A stretch of 64,000 nucleotides of DNA from Desulfitibacter alkalitolerans DSM 16504 (GCF_000620305.1 NZ_KK211100.1:1180627-1244626); one strand, 5' to 3'. Counted from the stretch's first letter, positions 6,862 through 17,118 are shown. A program made the numbers and translations. Notes: generated from the sequence alone by a model not told the origin.

Positions 6862-7404
6862 TTACCATAGTGGCCTGTCGTGTATAGTGTCTTCATGGTA
6901 AGTATTTAATATTTTTTCAATAAATTTTGATTTGTTAATTCTATACTCTTCTCGGTTGTACGGGTATTTGCTGGCTAAATTCCTTTTAACTTTTGCATAT
7001 GACACGGCTAAGTCTGGTTTATTTATTAATAATTCCTTAAACCTTATATTATTTTTCCAATAAATACTTCCTTTTTCCATTACATGCAGATGATGAGTAC
7101 AATTACTTGGTTTTCCCTTTACAAAAAACATTCTTCCCGGCCTACCACATTCCCCAAAAAACCTATACCCTATTTCATCTAGGGAGGGTATAAACTTTAT
7201 AATATCATCAATCTTATTCACTTCAATCATAATATCTAAAATAGGCTTGGCTATCATTCCTGGAACAGATGTGCTGCCTATATGGCGGATTTTTGCCTTT
7301 TCTATTCCTGTTAAATCAGCAATTAGTTCAGCTTCATATATAAATTTCTCTGCCCATTCCTTTCTGTATGCAACTAATTTGACAACATCATAACTTAAGC
7401 CCAT
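6862..7404 (-). CDS. GrpB family protein (UPF0157)
   Basis: About 180 residues with RHIGSTSVPGMIAKPILDI at residues 38-56, the GS-containing motif of the GrpB/CoaE-associated nucleotidyltransferase-like family. The fold resembles minimal nucleotidyltransferases. The cellular role is unclear. ATG 7404 is preferred over GTG 7413 because GAGGTG lies about 8 nt upstream. The start overlaps the previous gene, so the two are co-transcribed. Confidence 0.8.
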   Translation of the reverse strand: MGLSYDVVKLVAYRKEWAEKFIYEAELIADLTGIEKAKIRHIGSTSVPGMIAKPILDIMIEVNKIDDIIKFIPSLDEIGYRFFGECGRPGRMFFVKGKPSNCTHHLHVMEKGSIYWKNNIRFKELLINKPDLAVSYAKVKRNLASKYPYNREEYRINKSKFIEKILNTYHEDTIHDRPLW

Positions 7405-8101
7405 AGTCCCCACACCTCAAAATAATGTTTTTGTACAGCTAACTTTACTATCACATCAGCCCTTCCAACTACCATACAAAGTTTAATTTGCATTACTACA
7501 TTACATGCCTTAAGAAACTTGTTAACCATGTCAATATCAAATTCTTTATATCCCTGGCTTTCCCCCCATTTTGACATAAACTCATATTGCGGGTTTTCTT
7601 TATCAGCGATTATCTGCAAAAATTCTTCATATCCATGTTCTCCCCCCACATCCTCCGGCGGAGTATTCCCTTCACCTGCCAGGCAAACAGGATAATTTTT
7701 ATCATAACTATCTATTAACCTTATTACTTCAATGTAATGCTGCCAATTATCACCAAAGTCATAATTATACTTCATTTTAGCAGGCAAGTATTCTAACAGT
7801 TTTACACCACTTTCAAACCTCATTGGTACATCATTAGGATAGGCAAAAGCTTCTTCGTTGCAAACTAGATTAACTATGGGTCTATGCCCCTCTTTATGAT
7901 AACCAGGATGGTTGATATAAAAGTCATTGTTAAATTTTTCTTCACCAAAAATATAAAACTCATGAAGATGATAATCCTGCCAATCAAAAACTACCTGTAA
8001 AACCTTATGTAATTTATCAAATGTCATGTTTACCGGAACAACAATATCTCTCCAGACATTTTGTTGTTCAAGTTCCAATGTTACTTTTTAATATTAATCA
8101 T
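7395..8101 (-). pseudogene. pRiA4b ORF-3-like gene, probable 1-nt frameshift at the start
   Basis: The frame 7395-8078 gives 227 residues matching the plasmid pRiA4b ORF-3 (IS1096 TnpR-like) family: VWRDIVVPVNMTFDKLHKVLQ, then HLHEFYIFG, and YDFGDNWQHYIEV. The only in-frame start is TTG 8078, with a stop 9 nt upstream. One base out of frame, ATG 8101 opens MINIKK and stops at once. Adding one A to the A5 run at the junction would give MINIKKVTLELEQQNVWRD, a normal family N-terminus. The gene may therefore be recently broken, slip-translated, affected by a sequencing error, or simply start at TTG. Family function is unknown. Confidence 0.7.
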
Positions 8102-8227
8102 AATCTTCTTAGTACTTATAATATCATTTTTTTGACATTTTTAATTCCTCTTTCATGTTATTTATTGCTTTTTAGCCAATTCTACTGTTTATATTCCTCC
8201 TGTGGCCCATGACAGATAACCTTTAAA

Positions 8228-8305
8228 CCAGCTTCGAAGGTCAAGTTTTTGCCGACCATCTATCTTGTGGAGCCTATACTTCTTAATAGCAGAACTTATA
8301 CTTCC
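8228..8305. repeat. Partial copy of a dispersed intergenic repeat
   Basis: This stretch contains CATCTATCTTGTGGAGCCTATACTT, split here as CATCTATCTTGTGG then AGCCTATACTT. It resembles CTATCTACCTTGTGGAACTTATAC near 12970 and ACTTATACTATCTAC near 52930. It lies in the gap 8102-8312, which holds no gene. Confidence 0.4.
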
Positions 8306-8312
8306 TGAAAGA

Positions 8313-8357
8313 AAAAACAAAAGGGAAAAAGCATAAAGCTTTTTCCCTTTTGTTTTT
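8313..8357. terminator. Bidirectional rho-independent terminator
   Basis: ACAAAAGGGAAAAAGC pairs with GCTTTTTCCCTTTTGT around an ATAAA loop, giving a stem of about 16 bp flanked by A-rich and T-rich runs. It lies 34 nt beyond the stop of the symporter gene and ends its minus-strand transcript. Confidence 0.85.
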
Positions 8358-8390
8358 TTCTTTCCCTTACTTGTACTTATTTTGTCAAAT

Positions 8391-9737
8391 TTATTTCCCC
8401 GAAGCTATCCCCCTACTGACTCTTAGTTCCTCCTGGGCTGCATTTAAGAACCGGTTGGTTTCGGCCACTACTACCCCACTTAATCCCAATAAGCCGATCA
8501 AGTTGGGAACAGCCATCAAACCGTTCATTACATCAGAGAATGTCCAGACAAAGTCTAGTTTGGCCACGGCACCGACAAAAACAGCCAATACAAATACATA
8601 ACGATAATATGGCACCGCTTCTTCTCCCAGTAAGTATTCCAGACATTTTTCTCCATAGTAACACCAGCCCAATATAGTAGAATAGGCAAATAATATAATA
8701 CCAAGGGCAACAATCAGACCGCCCACCACAGGCAACCCCTGGTTAAAGGCTGCAGTGGTTAAAGCAGCGCCTGTTTCACCAGTAGCAAGGGCACCAGTAG
8801 TTAAAATTGCCAGGGCAGTAACGGAACAGACCACAATAGTATCAATGAAGGTCTGGGTCATACTAACCAGAGCCTGGCGTCCAGGGTAATCAGTTTTAGC
8901 TGCAGCTGCAGCAATGGGCGCACTTCCTAAGCCGGCCTCATTGGAGAAAACTCCCCTGGCTACACCATACCTGATTGCTGCTCCCACAGCACCACCGGCA
9001 GCAGCAGTTCCAGAGAAGGCAGAAGTAAAAATAGCACCTAATGCACCTGGAACAGCAGAAGCATTAATGATAATAACTATTAATCCACTTATAAAGTAAA
9101 AAGCCGCCATGAAAGGTACCAGGTAACTGGTAACCCTGCCGATTTTTTTAATTCCACCCAGAATAACCAGGGCCGTCAAAACAACTAAAATAATGCCGGT
9201 AACATAAGGTGGAATGTTAAAAGTAGTCTTTACTGCTGCAGCTACTGAATTGGACTGAACCATGTTGCCGATACCAAAAGCAGCAACAGCACCAAATATA
9301 GCAAACAGAACCCCCAGCCATTTCCAGCCAAGGCCTTTTTCAATATAATACATTGGGCCACCAGACATTTCACCCTTTTTATCAACTGTCCGGTACTTCA
9401 CGGCTAGAATAGCCTCTGCATACTTGGTGGCCATCCCCACCAGACCCGTCATCCACATCCAGAAAACAGCTCCAGGCCCTCCCAGGAAAATGGCCGTGGC
9501 CACCCCGGCTATATTACCTGTACCAATAGTTGCCGCCAGGGCAGTAGTCAGAGCCTGAAAATGGCTGATGTCACCTTCACTTTTCTCATCTTTGGTAAAG
9601 ATCAACTTGTGAGCGTAAACCAGTTTGGTAAATTGCAAACCACGCAGCCTGAATGTTAAAAAAAGACCAGTACCTACCAACAAGATCAACATGGGTGGAC
9701 CCCAGACCATATCACCAAGGGCATTCAAAAAATCCAA
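8391..9737 (-). CDS. Sodium:alanine/glycine symporter (AGCS family)
   Basis: A 448-residue membrane protein of about ten hydrophobic segments. The family signature is seen at residues about 68-110 ([20 protein letters not shown], then [17 protein letters not shown]) along with [24 protein letters not shown] proteins take up alanine or glycine with Na+ or H+. The gene follows alanine dehydrogenase by 89 nt on the same strand, with no strong terminator between. It probably supplies that enzyme and shares its sigma-54 promoter. Confidence 0.93.
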   Translation of the reverse strand: MDFLNALGDMVWGPPMLILLVGTGLFLTFRLRGLQFTKLVYAHKLIFTKDEKSEGDISHFQALTTALAATIGTGNIAGVATAIFLGGPGAVFWMWMTGLVGMATKYAEAILAVKYRTVDKKGEMSGGPMYYIEKGLGWKWLGVLFAIFGAVAAFGIGNMVQSNSVAAAVKTTFNIPPYVTGIILVVLTALVILGGIKKIGRVTSYLVPFMAAFYFISGLIVIIINASAVPGALGAIFTSAFSGTAAAGGAVGAAIRYGVARGVFSNEAGLGSAPIAAAAAKTDYPGRQALVSMTQTFIDTIVVCSVTALAILTTGALATGETGAALTTAAFNQGLPVVGGLIVALGIILFAYSTILGWCYYGEKCLEYLLGEEAVPYYRYVFVLAVFVGAVAKLDFVWTFSDVMNGLMAVPNLIGLLGLSGVVVAETNRFLNAAQEELRVSRGIASGK

Positions 9738-9826
9738 CCTGAATCACTCTCCTTTTTTATTAGATTTAGTTTTTAATAGGTCATATTATATCTAATCCAC
9801 CTCCTTTCTTGGAATATTTTTAATTT

Positions 9827-10942
9827 TTAAAAAATATCTTCCGGTGCTTTATATTTATAACCCAGGGCTTCAGCTACTGCCGGATGGGTGACATGACCTT
9901 TATAAATATTTAATCCCTTTGCCAGGGCCGGATCATCTCGCAGGGCTTGAACATAGCCCTTGTTGGCTATCTCAAGGGCGTAGGGCATGGTAGCATTGGT
10001 TAAAGCAAAGGTAGAGGTGCGAGCAACTGCTCCCGGCATATTGGCAACAGCATAATGTACAACCCCATGTTTTTCATAAACAGGATCGCTGTGTGTTGTT
10101 ACCCGGTCAATGGTTTCAATACAGCCACCCTGGTCAATTGCCACATCCACTATTACCGAACCTGGTTTCATCTGGCTGACCATTTCTTCTGTTACCAGAC
10201 GGGGTGCTCTGGCCCCAGGCACTAAAACAGCTCCAATGAGCAAGTCGGTATATTTGACAAGCCTTTCTATATTAAAGCTATTGGAAACTATGGTCTGTAC
10301 CCTGCCTCCAAACAAGTCATCCAAGTCCCGGAGCCGGTCCAGACTGATATCTACAACTGTAACCTGGGCTCCCATGCCTACTGCAATCTTGGCAGCGCTG
10401 GTTCCCACTACTCCCCCGCCAATAATTGCTACATCAGCTGGAGGCACGCCAGGCACTCCTCCCAGGAGAATCCCCTTGCCACCCTTAGGTTTTTCCAAAA
10501 ATTGGGCCCCAATCTGGACACTCATTTTGCCTGCTACTTCACTCATGGGAGCAAGGAGGGGTAATGACCCATTGGCAAGCTGAACAGTATCATAAGAAAT
10601 TCCTATTATCTTCCTTGCCAGCAAGGCTTTTACCATTTCCGGCTCAGCTGCCGCATGTAAAAAAGTGAATAAAATTTGTCCCTCTTGAAAAAAGTCGTAC
10701 TCCTGGGGTTGGGGTTCTTTTACCTTGATAATCATTTCCGCTTTCCCATATAATTCCCTTGGACTATTGATTATCTCCCCACCTGCATCCAGAAACTCTT
10801 TATCACTAATACCACTGCCTAGACCTGCCTCGGTTTCAATTAGAACTTGATGTTCATTGCTAACCAGGGATCTGACTCCCGCTGGAGTAATGGCCACCCG
10901 GTTTTCGTTATTTTTAATTTCCCTGGGAATGCCAATGATCAT
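9827..10942 (-). CDS. ald: Alanine dehydrogenase
   Basis: A 371-residue enzyme that converts L-alanine, NAD+ and water to pyruvate, ammonia and NADH. The N-terminus [20 protein letters not shown] is diagnostic. [12 protein letters not shown] holds the catalytic His, the nucleotide-binding motif is [18 protein letters not shown], and [10 protein letters not shown] holds the catalytic Asp. ATG 10942 is used rather than the longer frame from 10975, because GAGAGGG lies 8 nt upstream and the family starts here. A -24/-12 promoter lies 59 nt upstream. Together with the symporter it should let the cell use alanine as a source of carbon, nitrogen and reducing power. Confidence 0.96.
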   Translation of the reverse strand: MIIGIPREIKNNENRVAITPAGVRSLVSNEHQVLIETEAGLGSGISDKEFLDAGGEIINSPRELYGKAEMIIKVKEPQPQEYDFFQEGQILFTFLHAAAEPEMVKALLARKIIGISYDTVQLANGSLPLLAPMSEVAGKMSVQIGAQFLEKPKGGKGILLGGVPGVPPADVAIIGGGVVGTSAAKIAVGMGAQVTVVDISLDRLRDLDDLFGGRVQTIVSNSFNIERLVKYTDLLIGAVLVPGARAPRLVTEEMVSQMKPGSVIVDVAIDQGGCIETIDRVTTHSDPVYEKHGVVHYAVANMPGAVARTSTFALTNATMPYALEIANKGYVQALRDDPALAKGLNIYKGHVTHPAVAEALGYKYKAPEDIF

Positions 10943-11000
10943 GTTCAACACCCTCTCAAAATAATTTACAGCCAACTATATATCTTAAAATAATATTTAA

Positions 11001-11016
11001 AGCAATAATCATGCCA
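11001..11016 (-). promoter_or_regulatory. Sigma-54 (-24/-12) promoter of ald
   Basis: The minus strand reads TGGCATGATTATTGCT, matching TGGCAYG-N4-TTGCW at every fixed position with the required 10 nt between GG and GC. Transcription should begin near 10990, leaving a 5' leader of about 48 nt before ald. The adjacent gene encodes a sigma-54-dependent activator. Its upstream binding sites probably lie in 11020-11169, where CTGGTGG/CCACTGG-type inverted motifs occur. Confidence 0.88.
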
Positions 11017-11169
11017 ACCACTTGGCTTATGCCCCACCAGTAATTTCAAGCACTAGCACTTTTCCTGCCTGGCTTACTGGCAAGAATTCTTTCCACAAAA
11101 AGCAGCTCTTTTTTGGTTATAATTTGTGAAAATTGCAAATATAAACACAATGGCTGGTGGAAATTATTT

Positions 11170-12741
11170 TTACCACTGGTAAAAAAACTTGCCACCAGTT
11201 AATCCGTGTTTTTTTATCTTATTCATAATGGTGGTGTGGGAGACTCCCAGCGCCCTGGCAGCTTTTCTAATGGATCCTTTATTGTTCAGCGCCTCCTTGA
11301 TAACCTGTTTTTCCACTTCATCTACAATTTCTGCCAGTGAACCTGCGAGAAAGGATTTTTCTGCAGGCACTTTTATTTCCCCATCAATGATTATCAAATC
11401 TGGAGTCAATTGATTTCCAGAGACCAGGTTTACTGCCCTTTCAATAACATTTTCCAATTCCCGCACATTACCCGGCCAATCATGTTCATAAAGCTTTTTC
11501 ATCGCATCTTTAGTAATCAGCTCCACCTTCTTATCAAAACGAACATTCATTTTATCCAAAAAATACCGGGTCAGCAGTCCTATATCTTCTTTTCGCTCCC
11601 GCAAAGACGGTAAAAAAATGGGAAAAACGTTCAAGCGATAATATAGGTCCTGTCTATACTCGTTTTTGCCCACCATCATCTCTAAATTTTTATTAGTTGC
11701 TGCTATGACCCGTACATCAACACTAATTTCTTCCTGGCTGCCTATTCTTCTCACTTTTCCTTCCTGCAATACCCTTAGCAACTTGGCTTGAAGATAAGGA
11801 GAAACTTCTCCAATTTCATCCAGGAAAATTGTTCCTTCACTGGCAAATTCAAACAACCCTTGTTTGCCTTTTTTCTGGGCTCCGGTAAATGCTCCTTCAG
11901 TATAACCAAAAAGTTCACTCTCTAATAATGAATCTGGCAGAGCAGCACAGTTTACCGGTACAAAGGGTTTATTTCGCCTGGCACTGGCCTGATGAATAGC
12001 CCTGGCAAACAATTCCTTGCCTGTGCCACTTTCTCCCCTGAGCAGAATGGTGGAATTACCAGCGGCCACTTTTTGTCCCAGCTGAATAACTGCTTTTAAT
12101 TCTTTGCTATCACCAATAATATCTTCAAAAGTAATGATGTTGGGATTTGTTACCGAGTAGACCAGCTGCCTCACTTCAGTCATATCCTTCAAGGTAGCTA
12201 CTACTCCAGTCACATTGCTATCCTTGTCAGTAATAGGTCGACCACTGGTAAGGTAGTGATATTGTTTGCCGCTTTTGTTTAGTAAGATTTCCTGGTGATT
12301 ATATGATCTGCCGTTTCGTAAGCAAGCTAGCATAGGAATATCATCAGTCAGAATATTGTTAATTTTCTGGTTAATTAGTTCTTCCTTGTCCATTTTTAGT
12401 ATTTTTTCAGCTACTGGATTAACAATAGTAATTTCCGCCTGGGCATTAATAGCCAGCACTCCTTCACTAATTGCATCCAACACCGCCTGCAGTCGCAGGT
12501 TAGTTTCTTTAGAGGGCAACAAGTCTATTTCCAGACATTTTTCTACCCCCTTTATACTTTTTAATTCCTTGAATAATGTATATCTATCAATAGGATAATC
12601 AGATTCAACTTCAAAATACATGATACCAGGGATAACTTCCAGGTTGACTACATTAATGATTTTACTGGTTAATACCCCGGAAATATCTAATAATAATCCC
12701 ACTCGATCCTTGTTGATTACTTTAAACTTTAAAGTTTTCAC
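11170..12741 (-). CDS. Sigma-54-dependent activator with ACT and PAS domains (TyrR-like)
   Basis: A 523-residue regulator. Residues 1-75 form an ACT-type ligand-binding domain ([20 protein letters not shown]), and about 80-190 a PAS domain. Residues about 205-440 are the AAA+ domain, with Walker [16 protein letters not shown], the sigma-54 contact motif [13 protein letters not shown] and FLDEIGEV. The C-terminal Fis-type helix-turn-helix contains [21 protein letters not shown] suggests amino-acid sensing, alanine being the likely signal from its neighbours. It lies directly upstream of ald, whose promoter has the sigma-54 form. It differs from response regulators in having no receiver domain. 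Confidence 0.92.
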   Translation of the reverse strand: MKTLKFKVINKDRVGLLLDISGVLTSKIINVVNLEVIPGIMYFEVESDYPIDRYTLFKELKSIKGVEKCLEIDLLPSKETNLRLQAVLDAISEGVLAINAQAEITIVNPVAEKILKMDKEELINQKINNILTDDIPMLACLRNGRSYNHQEILLNKSGKQYHYLTSGRPITDKDSNVTGVVATLKDMTEVRQLVYSVTNPNIITFEDIIGDSKELKAVIQLGQKVAAGNSTILLRGESGTGKELFARAIHQASARRNKPFVPVNCAALPDSLLESELFGYTEGAFTGAQKKGKQGLFEFASEGTIFLDEIGEVSPYLQAKLLRVLQEGKVRRIGSQEEISVDVRVIAATNKNLEMMVGKNEYRQDLYYRLNVFPIFLPSLRERKEDIGLLTRYFLDKMNVRFDKKVELITKDAMKKLYEHDWPGNVRELENVIERAVNLVSGNQLTPDLIIIDGEIKVPAEKSFLAGSLAEIVDEVEKQVIKEALNNKGSIRKAARALGVSHTTIMNKIKKHGLTGGKFFYQW

Positions 12742-12852
12742 CTGCTAACACCTTCCCATCTTGGGTAAATATTTATTTCAGGTAAAAATTTGTTCTATAT
12801 CTTGCATTAAATCTCCTGCTTTTAAAAAATTTTTAACAACTTACCGCTTATG

Positions 12853-12999
12853 TGTGAAACAAAACTTGGCTTGCGCCAGTAGTTCTAGCATTTTTAATGC
12901 GTAGAAATACCAGTCCTAGTAGGGGCCAAGTCCTTGACGTCGGCGGAAGCCTTAGTCTTTGTGAATACTATCTACCTTGTGGAACTTATACTTTTTGAC
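12853..12999. repeat. Dispersed intergenic repeat, copy 2
   Basis: AAACTTGGCTT-CGCCA is followed by a 33-nt stretch at 12881-12913 that is identical to 52885-52917. It contains the hairpin CTAGCATT-TTT-AATGC-GTAG and ends AAATACCAG. Then come GAAGCCTTAGT and ACTATCTAC, both also present in the other copy but in a different order. The gap 12742-13007 holds nothing else that I recognise. Confidence 0.75.
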
Positions 13000-13007
13000 A
13001 GTGAAAA

Positions 13008-13030
13008 AAGACAGGCTTTTGCCTGTCTTA
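13008..13030 (-). terminator. Rho-independent terminator of the dehydrogenase gene
   Basis: On the minus strand GACAGGC, an AAAA loop and GCCTGTC are followed by TTTTTT. It begins at the stop codon of the Ldh2-family gene. Confidence 0.88.
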
Positions 13031-14074
13031 ACTCATAAACTTAATTCCTTTTTTATCTGCAAGTTCTTTAAGAACCTTAACAGTTTCATCACCCAGCACA
13101 ATACCCTTTTCCTTACTTTCCAGATATCGTTTTTCTTCAATTTCACCGGGAATAAGAATAGCTTGGGTACCTGCAGCTTTTTTGGAAGACTTTATCTGTC
13201 CAACATAATCCCTTAATCTGTTTATAAACTCATCTATTGGCATGAACTTTTGGATATCAATGGCCATTATGAAATGTCCCATGTTTAACGGCTTGCTGTG
13301 GTCTGGCGGAACAAAGGAGCCAACATCCTTACCATAGGCAGCACCACTTAATACCCCAGCCAGCACATCAAACATGAATGCCAGGGCATATCCCTTATGC
13401 TGGGCCAATGGCAGTACTGCTCCCTTCAGGGCTTGCGCTGCATTGGTTGTTGGTCTGCCTTCTCCATCCACCGCCCAATCCATGGGAATTTCCCTGCCAT
13501 CTCTTGCCGCAAGGATAATATTACCCCTGGCAGTTACACTAAGGGCCATATCCAATACACAGGGAAAGTCTTCTCCCCTTGGAACTGCTATGGAAATGGG
13601 ATTGTTCCCCAGGACTGCCTCGGCACCTCCCCATGGTGCCATGATAGGACTGGTATTTGTTATTGCCAGGCCAACCATACCTTCTGCTGCAGCTTTTTTC
13701 GTGGTAATACTTAATGTGCCCATGTGGGAGCTGTTGCGTACACTGACTATCCCTACTCCTGCTTCCCTGGCCTTTTTCACAGCTTCTTTCATGGCAAAAT
13801 CCGCCACAACAGGACCCAGGGCCCTATCCCCATCAATTAGCGTTATCGCCGCAAAATCAGAGACAATTTTAAACTTGGGATTTGGATTGATGGTTCCATT
13901 TTCCATGTGTTCAATGTAAAAGTTGAGTCTGGATATCCCATGGGTCTTAACACCAAGGAGATCAGATTCTACCAGAGCCGAGGACATTATATCTGCCTGC
14001 TCCCCAGGCACGCCAGTTTCTAGCAGTGCATTTTTACAAAAGTCATTTAAGAATTCCGCCTTAAATGAATTCAT
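13028..14074 (-). CDS. Malate/L-lactate dehydrogenase family (Ldh2) oxidoreductase
   Basis: A 348-residue NAD(P)-dependent enzyme of the Ldh2/sulfolactate/ureidoglycolate dehydrogenase family, which is unrelated to the Rossmann-type LDH. Motifs seen are ESDLLGVKTHGISRL near residue 35, NSSHMGTLSITTKKA near 117 and AITNTSPIMAPWGG near 145. The substrate is a 2-hydroxy acid giving a 2-keto acid, but which one is not fixed by sequence. The alanine neighbourhood makes lactate or malate (linked to pyruvate) attractive. AGGTGAG precedes the ATG. It is a single-gene transcript with its own terminator. Confidence 0.88.
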   Translation of the reverse strand: MNSFKAEFLNDFCKNALLETGVPGEQADIMSSALVESDLLGVKTHGISRLNFYIEHMENGTINPNPKFKIVSDFAAITLIDGDRALGPVVADFAMKEAVKKAREAGVGIVSVRNSSHMGTLSITTKKAAAEGMVGLAITNTSPIMAPWGGAEAVLGNNPISIAVPRGEDFPCVLDMALSVTARGNIILAARDGREIPMDWAVDGEGRPTTNAAQALKGAVLPLAQHKGYALAFMFDVLAGVLSGAAYGKDVGSFVPPDHSKPLNMGHFIMAIDIQKFMPIDEFINRLRDYVGQIKSSKKAAGTQAILIPGEIEEKRYLESKEKGIVLGDETVKVLKELADKKGIKFMS

Positions 14075-14238
14075 AAACTCACCTTTTTCCTTGTTTTATT
14101 TTTTGTCTTTCTCGTTTATAGTGTCAGTAATTATGTCTGCACACCTTACTTGATTAAAGATACCACAATAGCAGAAATTTGCCAACTCCAGGGCTGCCTC
14201 ATCAGCGTAATAATTAAATTCTAAATATACAAAGGCAA

Positions 14239-14262
14239 AAATCCGACAAAGATGTCGGATTT
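14239..14262 (-). terminator. Rho-independent terminator of the SLH/GLUG gene
   Basis: On the minus strand AAATCCGACA, a TCTT loop and TGTCGGATTT are followed by TTTG. It lies about 100 nt downstream of the SLH protein stop. No gene is seen in the rest of 14075-14364. Confidence 0.8.
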
Positions 14263-14364
14263 AATAAATCAATTTTTTTATCTGGTTCATCTAAGTGTAT
14301 CCATTATAGCATAGGACAATAATATTTATGCTAATTAATTTTGAATTTTTCTTGGTGCTTTTGC

Positions 14365-16560
14365 TTAATCCTGTCTTAGCTTCGGATACTGCCCGGGGTC
14401 CATGGACCAGATGTAAGTAAAATCCCATGCCACATAAGTAGACTGGGTTTTCATCTGGCTTGTAGTTCTGGGAATGCCCCTGCCTGTATCGTTTCTGCCC
14501 GAGGTTTCCTTGTCATAATAGGAATACGCTACCGTACCCCCGTCATTATGTCCTACAAGTCCACCTCTATTGTTGTAGCCGTCTACTTTTCCAGCTGAGT
14601 AGCAGTACTGCACACCACCCTTATTATAACCAATGAGGCCGCCTTCATTTCCTGTTCCAAATACATCCGTCTGGGCATAACAGTTGGCCACCCCTCCGAT
14701 TGTTAAATTGATACCAACAAGACCTCCTACCATGCCGTTTCCTCTTACATGGCCGCTAACTACACCGCATTCCGTGATTATTCCTGCATTTGCACCTGCA
14801 ATTCCGCCGGTATAATCCTTGGCGTCAATATCTACTGTGGACAGGCACCTGGTAATTCTACCACGATTATAGCCAACCATACCTCCCACATAGTTTGTCT
14901 GGGTGGTGTTAATTCGGCCTGCCACTGTGAGGCTTTCAATTCTAGCAGATGTCCCTGTGGATGCAAACAAACCAACGTTCTGAGCTTCTCCAGGCATATC
15001 CAGAGCAATAGTCACTGTATTTCCAGCCCCATTTAATGTTCCATTAAATGTTGTCTTAATATATTTATTCCGCTCTAATGCAATATTAGACACTAGTATG
15101 AAGTGTTTTCCTGATGTAGGGACAACATCCAGCAGCATAAACTGCTTTGTATTAGCAATCTGATAAGGGCTGGAGGAGGTTCCGTCACCACCTGCAAACC
15201 CATAGCCCACCGGCCCCTTTACAGCGCTGGTCGCACTGCCTGTGGCCGAGCCGCTTGCCGTTACTTGTACCCTTAAATATTTTCCCAAGTCATTTTGGGA
15301 AATTACATATGCTGCACTGGTGGCACCAGGGATATTATTGAAAACACCGTTTGGAGATGCCCCACTCATCCACTGGTATGCAAGTACAGGTGGGGTGGCA
15401 GGAACATTTCCAGCATATCTAATCATTCCTACTGTCAAAGCTTCATTCATTGCCGCTGTTCCGTTTAATGTGACTGATGCAATAGCAGGCCTGATAGTAA
15501 GATTCAGTTCTAGTGTAAATGTTACATGGATGCGAACATTTACATGGGTTTCATTGACTCCATCAGATACAGTTACAACAAAGGCATCTGTTAAGTTTGT
15601 TGAAATGTCATTAGATGTATAGATGCATCGTCCATCGGCTGTAAGAGACACTATCCCGTAAAGGGTATTGTAATTTCCAGTCTGCCCATTTATCTTTATA
15701 ATTACTACCTCGTCTCCATCTGGATCTGTGACAAGCTGAGATGCCTGTATTGTCAGGGGCGTTTGCTCAGGAACTGAAAAGACAACTGGATTGGCTATTG
15801 CCTGTGGTGCCCGGTTTTCAACTATATGCTCTGTATGCACGTGTTCTATGACCGTTTCTTCTATGGTGGTATCACCTGTGCTTGTATCGCCCGTGCCCCC
15901 TAAACTACGGGAAAAGCCGTCGTACATTCGGTTTATAAGCAGAATACTCTGCTCCACGGTGGTGTTGCCCTTGGGATTAATCCGATTTCCTCCAACTCCC
16001 TGCATGATGCCAAGACCATTGGCAATTTGCACATCCCTTAATGCCCAGGAAGATATATCATTTTGATCTGCAAAATGAGTTATGGTGCTTGCGGACACAT
16101 CAGCATAGGAAGATCCCTTTAGTTCATCAAGCTTTCTCGCACCACGCATCATCATCACGGCAATCTGTTCTCTTGTGATAAAGGCATCAGGCTCGAACCT
16201 TGTTGCTGAAATACCCTTTACAATACCAAGCTGATAAGCTTTTATGATTTCAACCTCAGATGTATCTTCAAAAGGATTTATTATTGTGACAGCAACTGGT
16301 TGTGCCATAACTGTTTCCACCAGGTTGACAACCAGAGCGCAAAAAACCCTGCGGCTGATGTTTGCTTGAAAATTCTGGTCGGCCTCCCCAATTACCAGAC
16401 CCTTAACCCGCGCCTCATCAACTTCCTCCTGCGCCCAGGTACTGGGAATGTCAGAAGAGGCAGCAAAAACACCACTGCCTACTGCAAAAACAGTGCAGAG
16501 TATAACCAGAGCGGCTATCCAACAGGTCATGAGATATTGTTTTCCAAAAATCAACCTCAT
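14365..16560 (-). CDS. SLH-domain surface protein with cadherin-like, Ig-like and GLUG repeats
   Basis: A 731-residue exported protein. ATG 16560 has GGGGGG upstream, and the longer frame to 16632 adds no plausible leader. A signal peptide ends GVFAASS near residue 37. Residues about 40-215 hold three S-layer homology segments (for example FEPDAFITREQIAVMMMRGA), which bind pyruvylated wall polymer. Next comes a cadherin/VCBS-like domain (VTDPDGDEVVIIKING), a domain ending near GSATGSATSAVKGP, and then at least four GLUG repeats (NYVGGMVGYNRG, DYTGGIAGANAG, GMVGGLVGINL, NEGGLIGYNKG). It is probably an adhesive or structural S-layer protein. Confidence 0.88.
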   Translation of the reverse strand: MRLIFGKQYLMTCWIAALVILCTVFAVGSGVFAASSDIPSTWAQEEVDEARVKGLVIGEADQNFQANISRRVFCALVVNLVETVMAQPVAVTIINPFEDTSEVEIIKAYQLGIVKGISATRFEPDAFITREQIAVMMMRGARKLDELKGSSYADVSASTITHFADQNDISSWALRDVQIANGLGIMQGVGGNRINPKGNTTVEQSILLINRMYDGFSRSLGGTGDTSTGDTTIEETVIEHVHTEHIVENRAPQAIANPVVFSVPEQTPLTIQASQLVTDPDGDEVVIIKINGQTGNYNTLYGIVSLTADGRCIYTSNDISTNLTDAFVVTVSDGVNETHVNVRIHVTFTLELNLTIRPAIASVTLNGTAAMNEALTVGMIRYAGNVPATPPVLAYQWMSGASPNGVFNNIPGATSAAYVISQNDLGKYLRVQVTASGSATGSATSAVKGPVGYGFAGGDGTSSSPYQIANTKQFMLLDVVPTSGKHFILVSNIALERNKYIKTTFNGTLNGAGNTVTIALDMPGEAQNVGLFASTGTSARIESLTVAGRINTTQTNYVGGMVGYNRGRITRCLSTVDIDAKDYTGGIAGANAGIITECGVVSGHVRGNGMVGGLVGINLTIGGVANCYAQTDVFGTGNEGGLIGYNKGGVQYCYSAGKVDGYNNRGGLVGHNDGGTVAYSYYDKETSGRNDTGRGIPRTTSQMKTQSTYVAWDFTYIWSMDPGQYPKLRQD

Positions 16561-16638
16561 TATTAACCCCCCTTTTGTGCTTTGTACAGCGAATTCCTCG
16601 AAAAATAGTTGCATTACAAATTTTTTAATCAACCGTCA

Positions 16639-17118
16639 TCATTTTACAGGATGCAAAAGAATGGTAATTATAGTCTGGTACCCTTCCATCTCACTGCTTT
16701 TGCCCACATCCATATTATAGGTATATCCATCCTTGGTTCCAAAGGAAGTAAGACTTTCCTCGGTTCTAGTATCCATGGTATCCTTTGCTCCTTCCAAAAC
16801 CTTTTCATAAAAGTCAATTACTTTTTTGACCTCGTCCTTGCTGAATGCCGCCAGGGTATATCCTCCATCTAACTCAATTACCCATGAAATATAGCTGCCC
16901 TGGTATATGGGAAATTTGTCTGTGGGATAGCCCTCTGGCAGTTCAACGCTTTTATCAACTGCAGCTGATACGGAAAAGTCCTGTGGACCGGCAGCTTTTG
17001 ACGTCTCTGTTGTTGTGCTGCTTATATCCTGTTCCTTTTGTTTCGTATTCTCACTTCCACATCCCGCAAAAACAAGAAACACCAGGGCAACAATAAAGCA
17101 AATAAATATTTTTCTCAT
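16639..17118 (-). CDS. Predicted lipoprotein
   Basis: A 159-residue protein with a lipobox LVFAGCGS after a 17-residue hydrophobic stretch, so Cys is lipidated after cleavage. The Ser/Thr-rich linker to residue 45 is typical. The mature part (EGYPTDKFPIYQGS, then FSKDEVKKVIDFYEKVLEG) resembles small surface lipoproteins without a known activity. ATG 17118 has GGGGGG 7 nt upstream, better placed than ATG 17124. It lies 78 nt upstream of the SLH protein gene on the same strand, so the two envelope proteins may be co-expressed. Confidence 0.8.
   Translation of the reverse strand: MRKIFICFIVALVFLVFAGCGSENTKQKEQDISSTTTETSKAAGPQDFSVSAAVDKSVELPEGYPTDKFPIYQGSYISWVIELDGGYTLAAFSKDEVKKVIDFYEKVLEGAKDTMDTRTEESLTSFGTKDGYTYNMDVGKSSEMEGYQTIITILLHPVK

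Noticed and set aside
13374..13919. 181-codon plus-strand frame
   Set aside because: It is the antisense shadow of the Ldh2-family gene, whose motifs are clear on the minus strand.
14170..14184. TGGCAAATTTCTGCT as a sigma-54 promoter before the Ldh2-type gene
   Set aside because: GG and GC are 9 nt apart instead of 10, which normally abolishes sigma-54 use.
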